64,000 nt of DNA from Antarctobacter sediminis (GCF_019218285.1 NZ_JAHUZG010000003.1:620001-684000); one strand, 5' to 3'. Positions 40,295 through 49,669 are shown, numbered from the stretch's first letter. A program made the numbers and translations. Notes: generated from the letters alone by a model not told the origin.

Positions 40295-41734
40295 TCACTC
40301 CGCGGCCCAGCCCGAAACGGCCTTGACCTCGACAAAGTCATGGATGCCCCAGCTGCCGCCCTCGCGGCCATTGCCGGACATCTTCATGCCGCCAAAAGGC
40401 GAGCCCGCGCCACGCCCTTCGCCGTTCATTTCCACCATGCCCGAGCGCAGCACCCGCGCCAGACGGTTGCGCCGCGCCCCGTCCTGGCTCTGAACGTAAT
40501 TGGTCAGACCATAGGGCGTGTCATTCGCGATCTGAATGGCCTCTTCCTCGGTTTCGAACTTGAGGATCGACAGCACCGGGCCAAAAATTTCTTCCTGCGC
40601 GATGGTCATGTCATTGGTGACGTCGGCAAAGACCGTGGGCCGCACGAAGAACCCCTTGTTGAACCCCTCGGGACGGCCGGGACCGCCCGCAACCAGCCGC
40701 GCGCCTTCCTCGATCCCCTTTTCGATCAGCCCCTGGATCTTTTCCCACTGGCTGCCGTTCACCACGGGGCCGATGTGGCGGCCTTCTTCCGAGGCCGGGC
40801 CGACGGTGACCTTGTCGGCCATGGCGGCGGCCTCTTCGACCACGCGGTCATAGACCGAGGCCTCGACCAGCATCCTGCTGGGGGCGTTACAGCTTTGTCC
40901 GGTGTTCTGCATCATGTGCAACACGCCGCGCTTGACCGCCTTTTCGTCCGCATCGGCAAAAACCAGGTTGGCGCCCTTGCCACCCAGTTCCAGATGCACG
41001 CGCTTGAGCGTATCCGCCGCCGCAATCGAGATCAGGCGCCCGGCGCGGGTCGAGCCGGTAAAGCTGACCATGTCCACGTCCGGATGCGAAGAAAGCTGCG
41101 AGCCGACGCCCGCACCGTCACCATTCACAAGGTTGAAAACACCCGGCGGCAGGTCGGCGGCTTCCATGATCTCGGCAAAGATCATCGCGTCCAGAGGGCT
41201 TTCCTCGGAGGGTTTCAGGACCATCGTGTTGCCCGCCACCAGCGCCGCGCCCACCTTGAGCGTGATCTGGTTCATCGGCCAGTTCCACGGCGTGATCAGC
41301 GCGCAGACGCCCACCGCCTCGTGGATGATCCGGTCATTGGGGGCGTGATCGCCCAGCGGTGCCTCCCATGGGAAATCCTTGGCGGCCTTGATAAAGTTCT
41401 TGAGGTGCCAGATCCCGGCACCCACCTGGCTGGACCGTGACATGTCGATGGGCGCGCCCATTTCCATGCTCATGGCCTGTGCCAGATCCTCGCCCCGGGC
41501 CTTGTAGGCGGCATAGATACGCTCCAGCGCGGCGATGCGATCCTCGACCGGAGTGGCCATCCAGCCGGGCAGAGCAGCCTTGGCTGCGGCCACGGCGGCA
41601 TTTGTGTCTTCCTCGCCGCCCAGCGAGATCACGGCGCAGGCTTCTTCGGTCGACGGGTCGATCACCTCATGGGCCTTGCCGGCCAGCGGAGCCACCCATG
41701 CACCATTGATGTAAAACTGGCGTTTCTCGATCAT
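40295..41734 (-). CDS. Aldehyde dehydrogenase family protein
   Basis: A 479-residue NAD(P)-dependent aldehyde dehydrogenase. The block ELGGKGANLVFADAD has the general-base Glu, and NTGQSCNAPSRMLVEASVYD has the nucleophilic Cys. ITPWNWPMNQITLKVGAAL and SFTGSTRAG are the NAD-binding motifs. The start at 41734 (MIEKRQFYINGAW) fits the family; the frame upstream is only open by chance. The substrate is unknown. It is divergent from the peroxiredoxin gene, with an Irr-box-like palindrome between them. Confidence 0.92.
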   Translation of the reverse strand: MIEKRQFYINGAWVAPLAGKAHEVIDPSTEEACAVISLGGEEDTNAAVAAAKAALPGWMATPVEDRIAALERIYAAYKARGEDLAQAMSMEMGAPIDMSRSSQVGAGIWHLKNFIKAAKDFPWEAPLGDHAPNDRIIHEAVGVCALITPWNWPMNQITLKVGAALVAGNTMVLKPSEESPLDAMIFAEIMEAADLPPGVFNLVNGDGAGVGSQLSSHPDVDMVSFTGSTRAGRLISIAAADTLKRVHLELGGKGANLVFADADEKAVKRGVLHMMQNTGQSCNAPSRMLVEASVYDRVVEEAAAMADKVTVGPASEEGRHIGPVVNGSQWEKIQGLIEKGIEEGARLVAGGPGRPEGFNKGFFVRPTVFADVTNDMTIAQEEIFGPVLSILKFETEEEAIQIANDTPYGLTNYVQSQDGARRNRLARVLRSGMVEMNGEGRGAGSPFGGMKMSGNGREGGSWGIHDFVEVKAVSGWAAE

Positions 41735-41859
41735 TGCACTCTCCTCGTTGTGCTGGCGCGCCGGGGTGTGTCGCACAGTTACCCGGCTGGCCGGTCGGGA
41801 ATTTTGCGGCACTCTGTCACCCCCTCGGGCAAGGCGCAAGGCGAGGCTTTACATCCATA

Positions 41860-41878
41860 GTTTAGAATGTATCTAAAC
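41860..41878. promoter_or_regulatory. Irr-box (ICE)-like palindrome
   Basis: GTTTAGA-ATGTA-TCTAAAC is a perfect 7-bp inverted repeat around 5 bases. Its core TTTAGAATGTATCTAAA differs by one base from the TTTAGAA-N3-TTCTAAA iron-control element I recall for alphaproteobacterial Irr. It lies 46 bases before the peroxiredoxin ATG and 125 bases before the divergent aldehyde dehydrogenase start. Confidence 0.6.
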
Positions 41879-41924
41879 AGGCATCGGTCAAATCCGAGTT
41901 TTTCGGACAGGAAAGGATTTTTTC

Positions 41925-42578
41925 ATGGCCCTGCGTATCAACGACGAGCTTCCCAACCTCACCGTCACCACCGACCTTGGCGAAGTGACTCTGCATGACT
42001 GGATCGGCGACAGCTGGGCGATCCTCTTTTCGCACCCCAAGGATTTCACCCCGGTCTGCACGACCGAATTCGGCGCCGTCGCACAACTGGCGGCCGAATG
42101 GGAAAAGCGCGGCACCAAGGTGATGGGTATTTCCGTCGATGGTGTCGACGAGCACAAACAGTGGAAGGGCGACATCGAAAAGACCGCAGGTTGCCCGGCG
42201 ACTTTCCCGATCATCGCGGATGAGGATCTGACCGTTTCCAAGGCGCTGGACATGCTGCCTGCCGAGGCATACCTGCCCGATGGTCGCACCGCCGCCGACA
42301 GCGCTTCGGTGCGTTCGGTCTTTATCATTGCGCCGAACAAGAAGGTGCAGCTGATGATGACCTACCCGATGTCGGTGGGCCGCAACTTTGCCGAGATCCT
42401 GCGCGCTCTGGACGGTCTGCAAGCCACTTATGGAACGCCGATCGCAACCCCGGCCAACTGGACCGTGGGCGAAGACGTGATCGTGGCGCTTTCGCTGAAC
42501 GACGAACAGGCCAAGGAGAAATTCGGCGAAGTGAACGCCGTGCTGCCCTACCTGCGCACCACCAAGATGCCGGCCTGA
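41925..42578 (+). CDS. 1-Cys peroxiredoxin (Prx6 class)
   Basis: A 217-residue peroxidase that reduces H2O2 and organic hydroperoxides. The peroxidatic Cys45 is in FTPVCTTEFG. The length and C-terminal extension (TPANWTVGEDVIVALSLND) are those of the Prx6/1-Cys group. The other visible Cys, in AGCPATFP, is not the resolving position of 2-Cys types. GGAAAGGA lies before the ATG. An Irr-like palindrome upstream suggests control by iron or haem status. A terminator follows at 42602. Confidence 0.93.
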   Translation: MALRINDELPNLTVTTDLGEVTLHDWIGDSWAILFSHPKDFTPVCTTEFGAVAQLAAEWEKRGTKVMGISVDGVDEHKQWKGDIEKTAGCPATFPIIADEDLTVSKALDMLPAEAYLPDGRTAADSASVRSVFIIAPNKKVQLMMTYPMSVGRNFAEILRALDGLQATYGTPIATPANWTVGEDVIVALSLNDEQAKEKFGEVNAVLPYLRTTKMPA

Positions 42579-42601
42579 TCCGCCACCCTTGTTGATTTTC
42601 G

Positions 42602-42633
42602 CGGGCGTCCCAACCGGGGCGCCCGTTTCGTTT
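42602..42633 (+). terminator. Intrinsic terminator of the peroxiredoxin gene
   Basis: CGGGCGTCCC (42602-42611) pairs with GGGGCGCCCG (42616-42625, one G:T), followed by TTTCGTTTT. Confidence 0.88.
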
Positions 42634-42696
42634 TGCAAGGGACGCTTGCCTGATCGCCCGCGGGGGCCTAATGGCGAAGGATCAGGAGGCGCGTTG

Positions 42697-43734
42697 ATGC
42701 GAGAGCCCTTTATCCTTGGCGGCCAAAGCGTCGCCCCCGGTACACGGCGAACGGTGGATCTGCCGGTGTCGGTTTTGTCCGATCACACTCCGGTAACGCT
42801 TTCGGCCCATGTGGTGCATGGACGGCGGCCCGGGCCGGTGATGTTCGTGTCGGCGGCCGTCCACGGGGACGAGGTCATCGGGGTCGAGATCGTGCGCCGC
42901 CTGCTGCGCGCCGCGCCCCTGTCGCGCATGTCAGGCACGCTGGTGGCGGTTCCTATCGTCAACTCTTTCGGCTTTATCAACCGGTCACGTTATTTGCCGG
43001 ACCGGCGGGACCTGAACCGCTGTTTCCCGGGATCGCCCGCAGGATCCCTGGCCGCGCGGCTGGCACATCTGTTCCTGACGGAAATCGTGATGCGCTGCGA
43101 CGTGGGGATCGACCTGCATTCGGCGGCCGTGGGCCGCACCAACCTGCCGCAGATCCGTCTGACGGCTGGCAACGCGCGGTTGCGCGAACTGGGGGCGGCC
43201 TTTGCCGCGCCGGTCACGATGATGTCCAAGACGCGCGAGAACTCGCTGCGGCTGGTCGCGCAGAACGCCGGGGTCGACGTTTTGCTTTACGAGGCGGGCG
43301 AGGGGCTGCGATTCGACGAACATGCCGCCCGGGCCGGTGTTGCCGGTATCCTGCGTGTCATGGCGCGGCTGGGCATGATCGCCGAACGCGGCGTTCCGCG
43401 TGCCCGGGTCGCCTCGGTGATTTGCGAGAAATCGTCTTGGGTGCGGGCCCCGTCGGGTGGTTTGTTGCGCACGCTGAAACGGCGTGGCGATTTTGTCGAG
43501 GCGGGGCAGGTGCTGGGTGTGGTGTCGGATCCCTTCGGTCAGCGCGAGGCCGAAGTTCTGGCCGAGGAAACCGGGATCCTTGTCGGGCGTTCGGACCTGC
43601 CAGTGGTCAACGAAGGGGACGCGCTGTTCCATATTGCCCAGCCGCTGGAGCCGAAAAAGGCCGAAGCCGCCGCCGAGCGGTTCGATGCCGAGCTGGATGC
43701 GCCGCCACTGTTTGATGAAGACGAGATTATCTGA
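42697..43734 (+). CDS. Succinylglutamate desuccinylase/aspartoacylase family protein
   Basis: A 345-residue zinc carboxypeptidase-fold deacylase. The zinc ligands are His and Glu in SAAVHGDEVIGVEIV and His in GIDLHSAAVGRTNLPQ; DRRDLNRCFPGSPAGS is the substrate-binding block. The last 110 residues look like a barrel-sandwich domain (GGLLRTLKRRGDFVEAGQVL), common in this group. Substrates are N-acylated amino acids or related amides; the specific one is unknown. CAGGAGG precedes the ATG at 42697. Confidence 0.88.
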   Translation: MREPFILGGQSVAPGTRRTVDLPVSVLSDHTPVTLSAHVVHGRRPGPVMFVSAAVHGDEVIGVEIVRRLLRAAPLSRMSGTLVAVPIVNSFGFINRSRYLPDRRDLNRCFPGSPAGSLAARLAHLFLTEIVMRCDVGIDLHSAAVGRTNLPQIRLTAGNARLRELGAAFAAPVTMMSKTRENSLRLVAQNAGVDVLLYEAGEGLRFDEHAARAGVAGILRVMARLGMIAERGVPRARVASVICEKSSWVRAPSGGLLRTLKRRGDFVEAGQVLGVVSDPFGQREAEVLAEETGILVGRSDLPVVNEGDALFHIAQPLEPKKAEAAAERFDAELDAPPLFDEDEII

Positions 43735-43744
43735 TTGATATAGC

Positions 43745-43772
43745 GCGATTTTCATCCCGAAAATCGCCGCCT
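43745..43772 (+). terminator. Gene-end hairpin
   Basis: GCGATTTTC (43745-43753) pairs perfectly with GAAAATCGC (43759-43767), 11 bases after the deacylase stop; only CGCCTTTAAA follows. Confidence 0.6.
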
Positions 43773-43837
43773 TTAAACCCGGTTGCGCGCAGGCCCCCGG
43801 CTTGGCAGTCTCGCCGGACCTGAAACCGGAGTCGCTC

Positions 43838-44626
43838 ATGCCCTTTACGCTCGCCACCTGGAACATCAACTCGGTCCGGCTGCGGGCGGGGCTGGTCGAG
43901 AAACTGCTGACCGAAGAGGCGCCCGATGTGCTGTGCTTGCAGGAATGCAAGTCGCCGGTCGCCAAGATCCCGCACGAGGTCTTTGCCGCGCTGGGCTATA
44001 CCCACATGGTTGCCCGGGGCGAAAAGGGATACAACGGCGTTGCGATCCTGTCCAAGCTGCCGATCGAAGACGCAGGTGACAAGGATTTCGCTGACCTCGG
44101 GCATGCCCGCCATGTGGCGGGGCGGCTGGAAAACGGCGTGACCATCCATAATTTCTATGTGCCAGCCGGCGGCGACGTGCCGGACCGCGAGAAAAACATC
44201 AAGTTCGGGCAAAAGCTGGATTACGTGGCCGGGATGCGCGATTGGTTCGCCTCGGAAAAGCCGCAGAAATCCGTGCTGGTCGGCGATCTGAACATCGCGC
44301 CGCTGGAAGATGACGTCTGGGACCACAAGAAGATGCTCAAGGTCATCTCGCACACCCCGGTCGAGGTCGAGGCGCTGGGCGCGGCGCAGGAAGCAGGCGA
44401 TTGGGTCGATGTGACCCGCAAGGACCTGCCGGTGGGCAAGCTGTACAGCTGGTGGTCCTACCGCGCGCGCGATTGGGACGCCGCCGACAAGGGACGGCGG
44501 CTGGATCACGTCTGGGCGACACCGGACATTGCCAATGCGACCCATTCCAGCCGCATCCTGCGCGCGGCGCGCGGTTGGGAAAAACCGTCGGACCACGCGC
44601 CGGTCTTTGCGACCTTCGATCTCTGA
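43838..44626 (+). CDS. xthA: Exodeoxyribonuclease III
   Basis: A 262-residue AP endonuclease/exonuclease of the ExoIII type, acting in base excision repair. Motifs seen are TWNINSVRLR, LCLQECKSP (catalytic Glu), GYNGVAILSK, VGDLNIAPLEDDVWD (Asp, Asn), GRRLDHVWAT and the final SDHAPVFATF with the catalytic His. The start at 43838 (MPFTLATWNINS) is standard. It stands alone upstream of cnoX. Confidence 0.95.
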   Translation: MPFTLATWNINSVRLRAGLVEKLLTEEAPDVLCLQECKSPVAKIPHEVFAALGYTHMVARGEKGYNGVAILSKLPIEDAGDKDFADLGHARHVAGRLENGVTIHNFYVPAGGDVPDREKNIKFGQKLDYVAGMRDWFASEKPQKSVLVGDLNIAPLEDDVWDHKKMLKVISHTPVEVEALGAAQEAGDWVDVTRKDLPVGKLYSWWSYRARDWDAADKGRRLDHVWATPDIANATHSSRILRAARGWEKPSDHAPVFATFDL

Positions 44627-44634
44627 GGCTGACG

Positions 44635-44650
44635 GGGCCGGGAACGGCCC
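44635..44650 (+). terminator. Short GC hairpin after xthA
   Basis: GGGCCG (44635-44640) pairs with CGGCCC (44645-44650) around GGAA, 8 bases after the xthA stop. There is no T-run, so the support is weak. Confidence 0.45.
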
Positions 44651-44753
44651 GACAATAGGGCGATGATGGGGGATGCGCGGTGCGCTCCCCTTGCATCATG
44701 AGGCTTGCTGCGCCATCTACGCCCAAAGACATATTCAACCGCATGAGGGTGAG

Positions 44754-45665
44754 ATGCTGGAACTGGGCACCGGCCAACCGGCCGCAGAGAATTTGGTCAA
44801 GGACATCTCGGAAGCCGAGTTCATGGCCGAGGTCGTGGACGGATCCGCCGAGGTTCCCGTAATCGTCGATTTCTGGGCGCCGTGGTGCGGCCCCTGCAAG
44901 ACGCTTGGCCCGATGCTCGAAGACGCCGTGAAGGCCGCCAAGGGCGCGGTGCGCATGGTCAAGGTCAACGTCGACGAGGCGCAGAACATCGCCGGCCAGT
45001 TGCGGATTCAGTCGATCCCGACGGTCTACGCCTTCTACAAGGGGCAGCCGCTGGACGGCTTCCAGGGCGCGCTTCCACAGTCCGAGCTGAATGCCTTTAT
45101 CGACCGGGTCGTGCAGGCTTCGGGCGGGGATGCCTCGGGCGGGCTGGATGACGCCGTGGCCGCCGCAGAAGAGATGCTGGAGCAGGGCGCAGCCGTCGAT
45201 GCGGCACAAACCTTTGCCGCGATCCTTGAAGAAGAGCCGAACCACGCAGCTGCCTACGGCGGCCTTGTGCGGGCGCATATTGCCATGGACGATCTGGATC
45301 AGGCCGAGGCCATCCTGAACGGTGCCCCTGCCGAAATTTCCAGCGCGCCCGAACTGGAAGCGGCCCACGCACAGCTGCAACTGGCGCGGCAGGCCGCCGA
45401 TGCCGGTCCGATTGCTGAGCTGACAGCAGCGGTCGAGTCCGATCCCGCGAACAATCAGGCGCGTTTCGATCTGGCGCAGGCCATCTACGCGGCAGGTGAT
45501 GCCGAAGGCGCGGTGGATCAGCTATTGGAAATCTTCCGCCGTGACCGCGAGTGGAATGACGGTGCCGCCAAGGCCCAGCTTTTCACCATCTTCGAGGCGC
45601 TCAAACCCAACGATCCGGTGGCCCTGAACGGGCGTCGAAAACTGAGCTCGATGATATTTGCCTGA
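44754..45665 (+). CDS. cnoX: CnoX/YbbN-type thioredoxin with TPR tail
   Basis: A 303-residue chaperedoxin. The thioredoxin domain (about residues 15-120) carries the active site WCGPC at 44-48 and RIQSIPTVYAFYKG with the cis-Pro. The rest is four TPR-like helical pairs (DDAVAAAEEMLEQG, AAYGGLVRAHIAMDDLDQAE). In E. coli CnoX protects substrates from oxidation and hands them to GroEL; there the active site is SxxC, whereas a full CxxC here suggests retained redox activity. GAGGGTGAG lies before the ATG. Confidence 0.9.
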   Translation: MLELGTGQPAAENLVKDISEAEFMAEVVDGSAEVPVIVDFWAPWCGPCKTLGPMLEDAVKAAKGAVRMVKVNVDEAQNIAGQLRIQSIPTVYAFYKGQPLDGFQGALPQSELNAFIDRVVQASGGDASGGLDDAVAAAEEMLEQGAAVDAAQTFAAILEEEPNHAAAYGGLVRAHIAMDDLDQAEAILNGAPAEISSAPELEAAHAQLQLARQAADAGPIAELTAAVESDPANNQARFDLAQAIYAAGDAEGAVDQLLEIFRRDREWNDGAAKAQLFTIFEALKPNDPVALNGRRKLSSMIFA

Positions 45666-45692
45666 CGGTCGGGGCAATCTACCTTGTCCGGT

Positions 45693-46334
45693 ATGACACG
45701 GCTCAAAGATCTGCCGGGCAAGATCCCGGTCTTTCCCTTGCCGGGGGCGCTGCTGCTTCCACGGGCGCGCCTCCCGCTTCACATATTCGAGCCGCGTTAC
45801 CTCGCGATGCTTGATGATTGCCTCAAGACCGATACGCGGCTGATCGGCATGGTGCAGCCGCATCATGTGCCCGGGCGCGAGGAAAAGGGGCTGCACCGGA
45901 TCGGTTGCGCCGGACGGGTCACGCAGTTCTCGGAAACCGAGGACGGGCGTTACATGATCACGCTGACCGGGATCTCGCGCTTCCGCATCACATCCGAGGT
46001 CGAAGGGTTTACACCCTACCGCCGCTGCGAGGTCAGTTGGGACGGGTTCGAACGCGATCAGCAAGGCGCGGAAAGCGATCCCACCTTTGACCGGGCGCAG
46101 TTCATGGCGCTGCTGGACCGTTTTTTCACGTCGAAAGAGCTGTCCGCAGATTGGGACACGCTGCAACAGGCGGATGATGAGTTGTTGCTCAATTCTCTGT
46201 CCATGCTGTTGGAGTTCAACCCGGAGGACAAGCAGGCGCTGCTGGAGGCCCCGTCGCTGAGCACGCGGCGCGAAACGCTTGTCACCCTGATCGAATACGC
46301 GCTGCGCGGCGGCGAAGAGGACCTGATACAATGA
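45693..46334 (+). CDS. Lon substrate-binding-domain protein
   Basis: A 213-residue protein made of a Lon N-terminal (substrate-binding) domain without ATPase or protease. The start [20 protein letters not shown] and [10 protein letters not shown] are diagnostic. Stand-alone members follow cnoX in many alphaproteobacteria; a role in protein quality control is assumed. Its stop overlaps the start of the Trm112-like gene by ATGA. Confidence 0.88.
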   Translation: MTRLKDLPGKIPVFPLPGALLLPRARLPLHIFEPRYLAMLDDCLKTDTRLIGMVQPHHVPGREEKGLHRIGCAGRVTQFSETEDGRYMITLTGISRFRITSEVEGFTPYRRCEVSWDGFERDQQGAESDPTFDRAQFMALLDRFFTSKELSADWDTLQQADDELLLNSLSMLLEFNPEDKQALLEAPSLSTRRETLVTLIEYALRGGEEDLIQ

Positions 46335-46507
46335 GCAACGAGATTGACCGGCGGATGCTTGAGGCGCTGATTTGCCCGGTAACGCAGACCGGCCTGCGCT
46401 ATGACTCGGACCGGCAGGAACTGGTCAGCAAGGCGGCCGGTCTGGCCTATCCGATCCGGGATGGCATCCCTGTCATGTTGCAGGACGAAGCGCGGCGGCT
46501 GGACTGA
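46331..46507 (+). CDS. Trm112-like protein (UPF0434)
   Basis: A 58-residue protein. It reads [20 protein letters not shown] near the start and [20 protein letters not shown] at the end, the UPF0434/Trm112 pattern. Only one of the usual zinc Cys residues is kept (ICPVT), so a zinc site is unlikely. Eukaryotic Trm112 activates methyltransferases; the bacterial role is unproven. It overlaps the Lon-domain gene by ATGA and ends 8 bases before the convergent protease gene. Confidence 0.85.
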   Translation: MSNEIDRRMLEALICPVTQTGLRYDSDRQELVSKAAGLAYPIRDGIPVMLQDEARRLD

Positions 46508-46515
46508 ACCGTCCC

Positions 46516-48612
46516 CTAGGGCAAGAGCCGGCGCATGGCGTCCTGAGTGCTTGCCCCGATCCGTCCGTTCGCCGGGCCGCTGTAGATACCGCTTTCCGAC
46601 AGCTTGCGTTGCAGAGCCTTGGCCGTTTCGGATGACCATTCCGCGGGTGGGCGCGTAACAGGCCAATCGTTGCCCGCGCGCAGCGATTGGACATAGAGGT
46701 CCGCCGCTTTTTCAGGCGCTCGGTCCACGCCTCGGCCCGCCTCGTGCATCCAGGCGAGATTACCCATCGAGACAGCATCGCCAAGGTTCGCAGCCTTCTG
46801 GAACCAGAGCGCCGCCTCGTCATCGGCCTGCTCAGCACCGATGCCATGGAAGAACAGGCTACCCATGAGGCGCGTGGCCTCCGGGTGGTCATTGTCTGCG
46901 GCGGCACGGGCCCAGCGGATCGCCTGTTGGCTATCGCGCGGCAGGTCTTGGCCATCCACAAGCAGCAGGGCCAATTGGTATTGGGCTTCGCGGTTGCCCT
47001 GATGGGCTGCTTTTTCGAACCACGCGGCGGCGGCCCGTTCGGATTTTTCGACAAGGCGCCCTTCGAGATAGAGTTCGCCCAGTTGTTCCTGTGCGCCGTG
47101 ATAGCCAGAATTCGCGGCCTCGGTATACAGGCTCAACGCACGGGCGGGATCGGCTGTGGCCCCACGGCCCAGGTCATAGATAACGGCCAGACCGGTCTGG
47201 GCGATCGGATGTCCCTGCGCTGCGGCCTTTTCCAACCAGCGGCGCGCTTCGCTGGGATCGGCCTCGGTTCCCAGACCCCACAGCAGCGCCACGCCAAGGC
47301 CCGCTTGCCCGACTGCGTCGCCGGCATTGGCGGCGTTGCGATAGGCGGCCAACGCCTCGTCATAGCGTTCCGCCGCCGACAACGCCTCGGCCAGGAACGC
47401 GGTCAGGCGGGGGTGATCGGGAAAGCTCTCCAACGCGGTCATGCAGGCGGCTATGGCGGTTTCGGGCACGATGTCCTCAAAGACGATGCCCGGCGCAATC
47501 ATCGCTCCGGTGGCGCGATCAGGGTGGAACCGATCTCCGGCCAGACGGTCGCAGGCCTGCACATCGCCGTCACCTGCCATGCGCTGACCGAGCGTCGGTT
47601 CAGGGACGGGCGGCGGGGCGACCGGCTGCAAGGCCGCCAATAGGCGGGCCGCCGTGCGGGCGGCTGATGTCTCCGGTGCTTCGGCCACAAGGGTTTCCAG
47701 CGCAAGGCGGCGGGCGCCGTTGTCTTCGATCAGCAAGGCGTCTGACAGGCGCATCAGGGCGCGGCCCTCGTCGTCCGACAGGCCATCGTCGCGCTTGGCG
47801 GGCGACAGAACGGACGAGGCCGCGAGAATTGCGGCCATGGGAATGGCGTAGTTGACGCTGTTGTTGGCGGATCCGGCGTGGTGCAGCCCGACAACTTGCC
47901 GCGTTCCCGCATCGATCACCGGCGAGCCTGAGTTTCCCGGCATGGTGTCACAGGTATGCAAAAGCTTGTTGTCTGACAGGGCAGGCGCATTTGCGCGGCA
48001 TTGTTCGCGGCTGATGCGCTGCGCTTCGCCCATCGGGTGGCCGATGATCCAGTAGGGATCGTTGTCCTGCGGTGTGACAGCGGCCAGTTGCAGCGTGCCG
48101 AACGCGCGCCCCGGCATATCGCCAAGGATTCGTAGCAGCGTATAGTCCAGCGGCTTGGAGGTTTCGACCGGCACGGGATCGACGAGGAAGGAACTGGTGC
48201 CTTCTGTGACGCCCTCGCGGGTGTAGCCCATAACGAAACGGACCCCGACGATGGAACTCGCCTCGGCCCGCGGATCGTCGAGAATGCCGGGCACACAATG
48301 GTTGTTGGTCATCAGCAGGTCATCGTCGACAAGGAACGCGGTGCAGGGAAAAACACCCTTGTCCGTCGCCACGTCCAGCCGCCCGACAGAGCGCCCGATC
48401 CGGGCAAAGACGGACTGGCTCGAATAGGCAGAGATGAACTCGTTGTTATAGGCGCCAAAGGCGGCTTCGGGGACGGCATCGCTGGCGAACTGTTTGCGCG
48501 ACAGCACCGTCTTGCCAAAGCTGTCCAGATCGAATCCCAGCAGATGCTGCTCTGCCGTGGCGGGCAGGGCGGACAGGGTCAGGGCGGCAAATAAGGCAAC
48601 CGGGCGGCGCAT
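46516..48612 (-). CDS. Secreted trypsin-like protease with SEL1 repeats and peptidoglycan-binding end
   Basis: A 698-residue multidomain protein with a signal peptide (about residues 1-20). The protease domain (about 60-270) has the triad His105 in MTNNHCVPG, Asp156 in KPLDYTLLRI and Ser229 in MPGNSGSPVID. Six or so SEL1-like repeats occupy about 420-640 (DPSEARRWLEKAAAQGHPIA, DDEAALWFQKAANLGDAVSM). The C-terminal 45 residues (TAKALQRKLSESGIYSGPAN) form a peptidoglycan-binding-1-like end. It probably acts in the periplasm near the wall; the substrate is unknown. Confidence 0.88.
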   Translation of the reverse strand: MRRPVALFAALTLSALPATAEQHLLGFDLDSFGKTVLSRKQFASDAVPEAAFGAYNNEFISAYSSQSVFARIGRSVGRLDVATDKGVFPCTAFLVDDDLLMTNNHCVPGILDDPRAEASSIVGVRFVMGYTREGVTEGTSSFLVDPVPVETSKPLDYTLLRILGDMPGRAFGTLQLAAVTPQDNDPYWIIGHPMGEAQRISREQCRANAPALSDNKLLHTCDTMPGNSGSPVIDAGTRQVVGLHHAGSANNSVNYAIPMAAILAASSVLSPAKRDDGLSDDEGRALMRLSDALLIEDNGARRLALETLVAEAPETSAARTAARLLAALQPVAPPPVPEPTLGQRMAGDGDVQACDRLAGDRFHPDRATGAMIAPGIVFEDIVPETAIAACMTALESFPDHPRLTAFLAEALSAAERYDEALAAYRNAANAGDAVGQAGLGVALLWGLGTEADPSEARRWLEKAAAQGHPIAQTGLAVIYDLGRGATADPARALSLYTEAANSGYHGAQEQLGELYLEGRLVEKSERAAAAWFEKAAHQGNREAQYQLALLLVDGQDLPRDSQQAIRWARAAADNDHPEATRLMGSLFFHGIGAEQADDEAALWFQKAANLGDAVSMGNLAWMHEAGRGVDRAPEKAADLYVQSLRAGNDWPVTRPPAEWSSETAKALQRKLSESGIYSGPANGRIGASTQDAMRRLLP

Positions 48613-48697
48613 GGCGTTCTCCCTTGGGCGGGTGGTGCCATAAGCATATCAGGTTGACGTTGCGTTCGCCCCTGCGGTTTTCCCGACCCGGAGCCCG

Positions 48698-49669
48698 TCA
48701 GTCGATCGTAGAAACCGCCCGCGCCAGCACGGCGCTGTCGAGGTTCCCGCCCGAGATGGTGCAGATCACGGCGTCACCCGAAATCTCGTCTCCGTGGAAC
48801 AGGGCCGCCGCCAGCGCCACGGCACCGCCCGGTTCCGCCACCACCTTGAGATGGCGGAGTGCCAGCGCCATGGCCTTCAGGACTTCGTCGTCGCTGATAA
48901 CGATGCCGGGGCCGCACAGCCGCGAGACGATGGGAAAGGTAAGTTCGCCCGGGGTGGGGGTCAGGATGGCGTCGCAAAGGCCTCCGGCTTCGGCCGGATT
49001 GCTTTCGCGCTGGCCGGACCGCAGCGACCGGGCCGTGTCGTCGAACCCTTCTGGCTCGGCGGGGCGGACACGCAGACCGGGGGCCTTGGACTCGAGCGCC
49101 AGCGCGATCCCGGCGGTCAACCCGCCGCCGCCGCAGCACACCAGCACATCCGCCGTTGTCACTCCTTGTTCGGCGGCCTGTTCCGCGATCTCCAGCCCAC
49201 AGGTGCCTTGACCGGCGATGACCTGAGGTTCGTCATAGGGTTTCACAAGGGTCAGACCGCGGTCCTGAGCCAGCCTTGCGCCAATTTCTTCGCGGCTTTC
49301 GCGCCCGCGGTCATACAAGACAACCTCGACACCGTAGCTGCGGGTGCCCTCGATCTTGGCCGCAGGCGCGTCGGATGGCATCAGGATCACCGCCGGCACT
49401 CCAAGACGTTGCGCGGCCAGAGCGACTCCCTGCGCATGATTGCCCGAGGAGAAGGCGATCACGCCCTTGGCGCGCTGTTTCTCTGGCATCGCGGTCAGTG
49501 CAGACCATGCGCCGCGAAACTTGAAGCTGCCGGTGTGTTGCAAACATTCCGGTTTCACAAGGACACGGCGTCCCGCAAGCGCATCCAACGCGGGCGAAGA
49601 CAGCAGGGGCGTGCGGCGGGTGACGCCACGGGCGCGGTCGGCTGCGGCTTGGATCATGTCGATGTTCAT
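48698..49669 (-). CDS. Threonine/serine dehydratase (PLP fold type II)
   Basis: A 323-residue PLP enzyme. The PLP Lys50 is in HTGSFKFRGA; SSGNHAQGVALAAQ and CCGGGGLTAGIALA bind substrate and phosphate. There is no C-terminal ACT domain, so it is the catabolic-type threonine/serine dehydratase or a serine racemase rather than biosynthetic IlvA. The start at 49669 (MNIDMIQAAA) fits. It is divergent from the DUF1643 gene with 94 bases between starts. Confidence 0.87.
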   Translation of the reverse strand: MNIDMIQAAADRARGVTRRTPLLSSPALDALAGRRVLVKPECLQHTGSFKFRGAWSALTAMPEKQRAKGVIAFSSGNHAQGVALAAQRLGVPAVILMPSDAPAAKIEGTRSYGVEVVLYDRGRESREEIGARLAQDRGLTLVKPYDEPQVIAGQGTCGLEIAEQAAEQGVTTADVLVCCGGGGLTAGIALALESKAPGLRVRPAEPEGFDDTARSLRSGQRESNPAEAGGLCDAILTPTPGELTFPIVSRLCGPGIVISDDEVLKAMALALRHLKVVAEPGGAVALAAALFHGDEISGDAVICTISGGNLDSAVLARAVSTID

